Shown in pieces: positions 57,756-64,000 of a DNA stretch of 64,000 nucleotides (position 1 is the first letter of the stretch; each line of letters starts with the position of its first letter). The notes beneath the pieces are model-generated. The model made no database searches and was not told the origin of the DNA. It worked only from the letters and a program-made list of their open reading frames with translations. Source of the stretch: Gracilaria vermiculophylla. Its lineage: Eukaryota > Rhodophyta > Florideophyceae > Gracilariales > Gracilariaceae. The DNA is taken from the NCBI GenBank assembly GCA_019155205.2, contig JAHNZQ020000172.1, forward strand, positions 357,195 through 421,194. Direction: 5' to 3'. The position numbers and the translations under genes were made by a program.

Positions 57756-59236
57756 GTTTGTATAGAATGCAACGAACTGCTCAGGGTTCTGTGTTTTCCG
57801 CCTCTCCCAAGATGATTCAGCGAGATGTCCTCACGTATTCGTTTGTGGAAGCTGGTCATTACCTCTTGATTCTTTAGAATTGTACATCTCCCGAGCGAAA
57901 AGTTGAATAGAGAGATATTCACGGAGGGAACGACGCCTTGCTAGCCTTTCTGCATGTCTGAGAAGAAAGCCCACACACAGATCAACTTCCTGATTGCACT
58001 CTGGGTCTGTGATGATAACGGGACCGTTGCAACACTGTCGCCCTCAACACGAGAAACGCGCTGTCAGCTCTGAAATGATTCGTGTATCACACGCTTTCAT
58101 CGGCGGCGCACTGTTCGTTGCGGCCGCGCGCGTCGCGTGACATAGCCGAACGTTGTTGCAATTGAGCTCACCGCAAACGGCGCAGCGGCAGCCATGATTC
58201 CGCGTACACGCCTGCAGGCAGCAAGGGTTCACATGCGCCATCCAGTGAGCAACACGCGTACACGACATGAAAAATTTCCCCATTTCACGACTCTTTGGGC
58301 TCCCATGTTCGTTTATAATGCGTACATCGTTTTCGACCTTTCAGACTATGCACGCTTTCGGCTGTCGTTGCAAGCCAGAAATACCGTGAACCTCGAACGG
58401 CCCGCATTCACATTTTTTTGTTACCGAGTCTATTAGTCTGTGTTCACACTTTCCAGACGTTCTAAGGGCTAAAGAAGACCTTCTCGCAATATGGGCGGTG
58501 TATGCGAAGCAAGTAAGACATTTCGCCGTGAGTCAGTTCGGAGTGTTGAAAGTACTTATTGGCTGGAGCAGGTCGCGCTGCACATGTGATCTCCCGTTAT
58601 CGCCATTTGCAGGCAGTTACGCAGCGGCCTTTGGTTTTCGTTGCCTTTATTTTATGAGGTTAATCTGTACGAAAATAGTTGAACAGAAGAAGAGAGAGTT
58701 CTGGTTTAAAGTAAAATAATTTTTTTCTACAAGTTGAGCTTCAAAAGAGCACGAAGAGACGCAGTAGTCCGGACTATGTTTATCAGCAAAAACTGTATTG
58801 ATTGTAGAAGACATATCCGCTTGGAACGCATCTCGTTATTAAGTACAACACAGACGTTCATCACAATTAGATGTTCACAAACAATGTATCGTTATGTAGT
58901 CCGTTCAGTACTTTTAAAACGACGGCATCGACTCCCCTTGACGGCCCCGCATCTCAGCGGCAGCAGCCCACTGCCCAATATAAATAGCCAACGGTTAGCC
59001 ATATCGTGACAGATGATCTGTCTCAAATTCAGTGCATGCATTTGCATCGTGATTGTTCATCTATTGGTCACGTGGAAGGAACCCACATTCCACAGATAGT
59101 CACAAATCACGAGACTGATCAGAGGGCGACCTGCAAGCGTCACGTTGCATATTCAATGCTGCCGCATAGTTGCATCCCAATCAGGAAATCTCCTGCCTGG
59201 GTTTCAAGTACCCGCTTAGAGTCCATGAAGCCAGAC
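57756..59236. other. Upstream region of the beta-propeller gene
   Basis: Short frames only. A second TATA-like site (TATAAATA) lies near 58979. No gene recognised. Confidence 0.4.
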
Positions 59237-59245
59237 TATATAAAG
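59237..59245 (+). promoter_or_regulatory. TATA box of the beta-propeller gene
   Basis: TATATAAAG located 58 bp before the ATG at 59303, a normal distance for a short 5' leader. Confidence 0.7.
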
Positions 59246-59302
59246 GCCAAACCTGACACACGTCCACCGGCCGCATACTAAAACCCGACATCACACACCA
59301 CG

Positions 59303-61312
59303 ATGAAGTTGTTCAGCAAACTTCACACCGCCGTTCTGGCGGCTGTGCTTCTTAATTTCTTACCCAGCGTGTTAGCCGTTTCTCTGAATCGTTACAACAG
59401 CTGCTCGAACCTCGTGAGCTACTTCAAGAACAACGCTCTTTCTCGTGTCGGCGCATACGGACTCAGTGACTCAAGAAACTATGGGACATTCCGTCCATCC
59501 CTGTATTGTGGCCCATTCCGCGGTCCGGGTCCCATCTTGCTCGCCGACTCTGGGTTTGCCGCTAACGGTGTCGCCGAAGCCAGCGCTCCTGTGGCAGCCA
59601 CTGCACCGCTTGCAGGAAGTGCCGGTACGGACTCCGCCTCAAAAGCGCAGGATCCTGTGGCCGGCGTAGACTTCTCCGAAACCAACGTGCAGGTCGAAGG
59701 CGTTGATGAGCCAGATATTATCAAGACTGATGGCACTCGAGTGTTTGTCATACGCGGGAACAAGTTCTTTGTTCTGAAGGTCACCGATGGTGGCATCAAT
59801 GGCAGGGTGACTGGAGAATTGACTCTACCATCTTATGCGAGGGAGATGCTCATCGAAGGAGACCATCTACTCGTCATTGGACAGACGTATGGCACCATAT
59901 ACCCGACTCCACGCCTTGTCTCAAGTGGCTTCTTCTTTGATCAGAGCTTGACTACTGTTTACCAAATCAAGGTGACAAATGGTATCCCCAAGCTCATCGC
60001 CACGCTTCGCATGGAAGGTCGGTACCTGAATTCGAGGGAAGTTAACGGCGTGGCTCGAATCGTTATGCTGTACAGGCCACATTTAAGATTCAAGTATCCC
60101 TCTTGTGTAATTCCATACGCTAAAGCCGAAGCCCATAATCGCGACATAATTCAAAAGTCGACGGAAAGAGATTGGTACCCTAGCTACTCTCTCAAGGTGG
60201 AAGGCCGCGGTGGTGAGACCAAGAATTTGATATCTTCCTGCTCCAACGTGTACATCCCAAAAATCTTCCCTGGATTTGAACTGCTTACAGTTGTCACTCT
60301 TCCAGTGTCAGGAAATTTGAGTCCAACCGGAAGCGTTTCAATCGTTTCTGAAGGCGACGAAGTGTACGCGACCGCTTCGTCTCTTTACGTCACCACGACC
60401 GAATATCGATGGGACTTCTTCGGGCTTGAGAACAGCCTGAGATCCGGTAGGGAGTTCAAAACATCCATTCACAAGTTTTCATTGAATAATTATGGAGCCA
60501 AGTACGTGGCAAGCGGTGAGGTTTCAGGAAGCGTATTGAACCAATTCTCCATGCATGAATACAACCAAATTTTCTTCATTGCCACCACTGACGGAGCTCC
60601 TTGGTGGGGGGCCCGTGACGAGAGTTCGAGCAAGGTGACTTCATTCAGGACAAACGGCTACAGTAAAATGCTAATGAAGTTAGGAGAAGTTGGCAATCTC
60701 GGACTGGGAGAACGCATCTTTGCTGTGCGATACGTGAAGGACACAGCGTACGTGGTCACATTTAGGCAGATTGATCCTTTGTACATCATTGATTTGTCTC
60801 GTCCATGGTGGCTCAGAGTAACTGGAGAATTGAAAATCCCGGGATTCAGCTCGTATCTCCATCCCATTTCTGCTGGACGTATCCTTGGTGTGGGTCAAGA
60901 TGCTACACCCGAGGGCAGAACTACAGGAGCAAAGGTGACCCTGTTTGACGTGTCTGATAAGAAGAATCCAATGGAACTATCTTCATGGACATTACCGGGG
61001 AGCAGCACTTCTGCCCAATGGGATCATCGAGCATTCCTGTACTGGGCACCTGAATCTGTTGCAGTCCTTCCAGTGTCAGCATACTTCAGCTCAAATCGGT
61101 TCATAGGTTCGGTAGTTCTGGAGGTTTCCGAGAGTAACATTCAGGAACGCGGACGCATTACACATGAAACGTTATCATCGAATAGGTATACACCATCGAT
61201 TGAACGTAATCTAGTTCTTGGAGGTGAGCATTTGTGGTCTCTTTCTTCCAAACAGATTCAGGTTAATAATATTAAGGACCTGTCGAAAGAATCAGCCACC
61301 ACTCTAGGCTGA
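59303..61312 (+). CDS. Secreted beta-propeller domain protein (Beta_propel, PF09826-like)
   Basis: A 669-residue intact, intronless gene. Residues 1-25 are a signal peptide (MKLFSKLHTAVLAAVLLNFL...LA). After a short linker rich in Ala and Pro, the family hallmark TNVQVEGVDEPDIIKTDG lies at residues 127-144. Later blocks that match the same family are the FKTSIHKFSL region, GEVSGSVLNQFSMHEY, GERIFAVRYVKDTAYVVTF and RQIDPLYIIDLS, then LKIPGFSSYLHPI. These repeats form a propeller distantly related to WD40. Members are known mainly from bacteria and archaea as exported proteins of unknown role. A TATA box upstream, an ATG in ACCACGATG context, and a possible AATAAA downstream show a eukaryotic setting. 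Probably an extracellular or wall protein; the binding partner is unknown. Acquisition from prokaryotes is an inference. Confidence 0.9.
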   Translation: MKLFSKLHTAVLAAVLLNFLPSVLAVSLNRYNSCSNLVSYFKNNALSRVGAYGLSDSRNYGTFRPSLYCGPFRGPGPILLADSGFAANGVAEASAPVAATAPLAGSAGTDSASKAQDPVAGVDFSETNVQVEGVDEPDIIKTDGTRVFVIRGNKFFVLKVTDGGINGRVTGELTLPSYAREMLIEGDHLLVIGQTYGTIYPTPRLVSSGFFFDQSLTTVYQIKVTNGIPKLIATLRMEGRYLNSREVNGVARIVMLYRPHLRFKYPSCVIPYAKAEAHNRDIIQKSTERDWYPSYSLKVEGRGGETKNLISSCSNVYIPKIFPGFELLTVVTLPVSGNLSPTGSVSIVSEGDEVYATASSLYVTTTEYRWDFFGLENSLRSGREFKTSIHKFSLNNYGAKYVASGEVSGSVLNQFSMHEYNQIFFIATTDGAPWWGARDESSSKVTSFRTNGYSKMLMKLGEVGNLGLGERIFAVRYVKDTAYVVTFRQIDPLYIIDLSRPWWLRVTGELKIPGFSSYLHPISAGRILGVGQDATPEGRTTGAKVTLFDVSDKKNPMELSSWTLPGSSTSAQWDHRAFLYWAPESVAVLPVSAYFSSNRFIGSVVLEVSESNIQERGRITHETLSSNRYTPSIERNLVLGGEHLWSLSSKQIQVNNIKDLSKESATTLG

Positions 61313-61475
61313 TCAAAGAGTGCATTTGTCCTTGAACAGAACTTTACAATGTAGGAAATGAGGCATTTAGAAGGTTGTTTGTCTTGTTAAAAGTTTTTTT
61401 AGTCTAGTTCGTGCCACTGTCGACATCTTTATCTTTTTTTAAAAGTTATGTCAAGAAATGTGAGTTTACGTTAGA

Positions 61476-61481
61476 AATAAA
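61476..61481 (+). terminator. Candidate polyadenylation signal
   Basis: AATAAA 164 bp after the stop of the beta-propeller gene. Motif and position only. Confidence 0.35.
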
Positions 61482-63290
61482 ACGACGTCAATAGCGAAGC
61501 CTTATGTATTTAACATGTCATTATAAAATAATTTGGCAATGGAAAGGAGACTAGCGCGAACTACATGTACAAGCGCCGCAACAATGGAGTTTATTTAATT
61601 TATTCGGCTCGAAGAGACAAAATAGGATACTATAAAATACATTTATAAAAACAAATGATTGACTTTAAAGCATGATATAAGGATTTTTTACTCCGAATTT
61701 ATCTGTACAACCTGGAAAGCATGGTAAAACGTAAAACTGAAGAAATTTATAACTTTTGCTGTATCTTAATTTTAAATAAAGTATATACTTAGAAAGGGTC
61801 GAGCTTCAAACACTTTTATGAGGTTTAAAACTAGTAAAAAGACTTTTATGTACTCTCAGTAATTTTTTATTATATTTCATTAAACTGAACAGTAATTCAA
61901 GCATTTAAAAATACTGGTTCGCGACAGTTCGTTTCTATTAAAAGCTCCATAGACACGAAGAATTGGAAAAATGTTCTTTAACGTTAAGTAGTCTCAGAAA
62001 AACTACAGGAGCTGCTAAAAGTCTTTACTTTCATTTTAATTTCACAGCTGCCCCGTAAAGAATATGCCGGCTTTTATTGAGAAACGAATTTAATATGCGG
62101 TGTCTCGAAAACAACAAGAATGAAGCTTCATATTAAGAATAAAACAATAAATTAAGAAATTGGACAATTTTATAAGATGATTCGCTGTCCCGCAAGAGGC
62201 TCGCTCAGAAGCGAAACTAAAATAATTCGGTTTCATTTTGTCACTTTTGTAGAAAACGAATATTCTCATAGCTCTCGTTAGACAAAATGTGGTGCAATAG
62301 TATTCATATAACGTTTTACATCGCTTTCAAAAAATTGTTGATTGTAAATTTAAATAATGACTTTACATAATCGTTGTAGAAGCCCTACACAGATCATTCT
62401 TTTTTTCAATGAATCTAATTTTATATCTTCACGAGTGTAAGTGACTTTCTACGAATTCGATTTAAATTGAAATGAGAGTGGATGCAAAAATTAGAGTTCA
62501 AGACCATCAACGGAAACAAAAAATCAGATTTTAAGGTTGTGTGGATTAAGCGCTTGTGTCGCATTTTATGTTTGAAACCGTATGTCATTTGAACCTTTTT
62601 CATATTAAAGAAATGAACAGTGCCAACTTATTATATTTAAATCTGGTATGGATGTCACAAAGTTGCATAGACGTTTTTAATAGGTTTTTTTCTTCTACGC
62701 ATATGGTACAATGCGCGGCGAGCTAAGTATTGCAATCACCCACGAGCGCAAAAGAACATAAAAGTATTCGGGATCTTTCTCTGATGAGGCAAAACAGGGA
62801 TATAACCCTCTCAGGAGAGCAGCACGACTAGGTCGGTCTAAAATTCTATGGCCGTCCTATCCGAAGTTGGCGGAAGAAAATGGTGAGGTGTCCCTACCAA
62901 GTTTCTATGAGTGCTTTCTGCCTTTTCTCAAAAGAACAAATGATATGAAAGGGAGGTCCCTGAGGTTTGCTTGAACCACAATTGTAGTGTATGTACCAGA
63001 ATAGTGCGAGAAGAAAGAAAATAGAAACAATAGGGACCAGGCTAAGGCAAACAAATCCTAAAGACGATACTAAAACCTTGTACTTAAACGAGCACCTGTT
63101 AGAGCTTATTTTTATCTGACAAATAACCGTCAGCATAATTGATTTTCTCTACACAGACGGGCTAAAATTTGTTGCCGAATTTTTGCCTTCTGCTGCTGCG
63201 AAAAGCCTGAAACCCTGCAAAAAAAAACGAAATAGCTTTCATTATGCTTTTTACATCAAAACGCCACCTACTACTCAGTGTCCAAACATA
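61482..63290. other. AT-rich intergenic
   Basis: No gene, RNA or repeat recognised in about 1.8 kb. Confidence 0.4.
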
Positions 63291-63292
63291 TA

Positions 63293-64000
63293 CAGTGCGT
63301 TTCAAAATCATATTAAACTTAATAAGTGCGCAAAAACTATATTATAGACTAGATTTTGCACATTGTCTATGTAGAACTGTTTCAAAAAGATATGTACAAC
63401 GTTTTTTTTTAAATAGAAATGGCTCGGAATTCTGCTTTTTCCAAGCGAGAAAAGCTTAAAGGCAATATTTTAAACGCTGAAAATAACTTCAACAGTGCCA
63501 TAGATCGAACATTGAAATGTTCTAAAGTCACAATAGCTACTTTTCTCAAAACTCCCCTTCTTTATGGATTAAAACGGTCTCCAGGGCGCCCCGAAAAGCT
63601 CATTATAGCCCTTAAAAGAAAAACAAAAGAAAATTGTGCAAAAAAAAGTATCTCGCAAAACAATTGAAATTTATCAGTTTCAACGTTTCTAAATCAACTT
63701 TATGAAGGCAGATTAAAAACAAAAAAATATACAAGGAGAAAAAAAAGGAAACCTTTTGTTTCTCCAAGACCATCACAAGCAAAAGCGAGTCACCTGGTGT
63801 CCTGGAAAAGCCTACTGGAAAACTAAAGGGCACATTTTATTTTTACTGATGAAAAAAGTTCAATTTCGACGGACTCAATTCCTACAAATTTTATTTGCAT
63901 CGTCCTCGTAAGGAACGTCAAGCATTTGTTAGAAACACAATGAACGCGGAAAATATCAAGAACTTCTATACTATTGTATGCTACTATTTAGTTTATGTTT
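63293..64000 (+). mobile_element. Tc1-like element, cut by the window end
   Basis: Terminus CAGTGCGTTTCAAAATCATA follows a TA at 63291-63292, with a second GTTTCAAAA motif near 63378. The transposase starts at the ATG at 63419 (MARNSAFSKREKLKGNIL) with the linker motif SPGRPEKL. Its first stop is at 63665, and a later FFTDEKSS block near 63838 holds the first catalytic Asp. At least one stop or shift makes this copy probably inactive. The rest lies beyond 64000. Confidence 0.8.

Overview
The window looks like a nuclear contig from a multicellular red alga, plausibly a carrageenophyte such as Chondrus crispus. This rests on a GH16 polysaccharidase of the agarase/porphyranase/carrageenase type, intronless genes, and short gene islands in a sea of decayed transposons. 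The species call is inference. No rRNA, tRNA, CRISPR or bacterial operon structure was found.

Layout. 0-14.3 kb: a decayed Tc1 copy, a degenerate LTR-like element flanked by ~778-bp direct repeats (1938-6088), a GH16 gene with a decayed neighbouring copy (6890-9577), and a Tc1-like element inserted inside a relative of itself (11551-14233, containing a 100-N gap). 14.8-20 kb: a gene island with a secreted Cys-rich duplicated protein and a secreted Gly-Asp-repeat protein next to a GC-rich island. 20.7-22.4 kb: a mosaic of inverted duplications. 22.97-34.69 kb: a nested transposon stack. A Tc1-like copy holds a second Tc1-like copy, which holds a chromodomain Ty3/gypsy retrotransposon; that in turn carries a third Tc1-like copy in its 5' LTR and a foreign solo LTR in its 3' region. 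34.7-41.6 kb: a gag-like fragment and a second, more decayed gypsy element. 44.7-47.2 kb: a PIF/Harbinger pair (broken transposase plus intact SANT/Myb-like partner). 48.6-49.0 kb: another Tc1 tail. 51.5-52.9 kb: a three-helix membrane protein with an ankyrin-like tail. 55.5 kb: a second solo LTR. 59.3-61.3 kb: an intact secreted beta-propeller protein of a family known mainly from bacteria and archaea, with a good TATA box. 63.3-64 kb: the start of another Tc1-like element.

How the genes relate. The likely functional host genes are GH16, Cys-rich, Gly-rich, membrane/ankyrin and beta-propeller; three of the five carry N-terminal signal peptides and would act at the cell surface or wall. They are transcribed singly, with no operon-like spacing. 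Everything else is mostly mobile DNA, nearly all broken by stops, frameshifts or insertions, so the window is a good record of insertion order rather than of a pathway.
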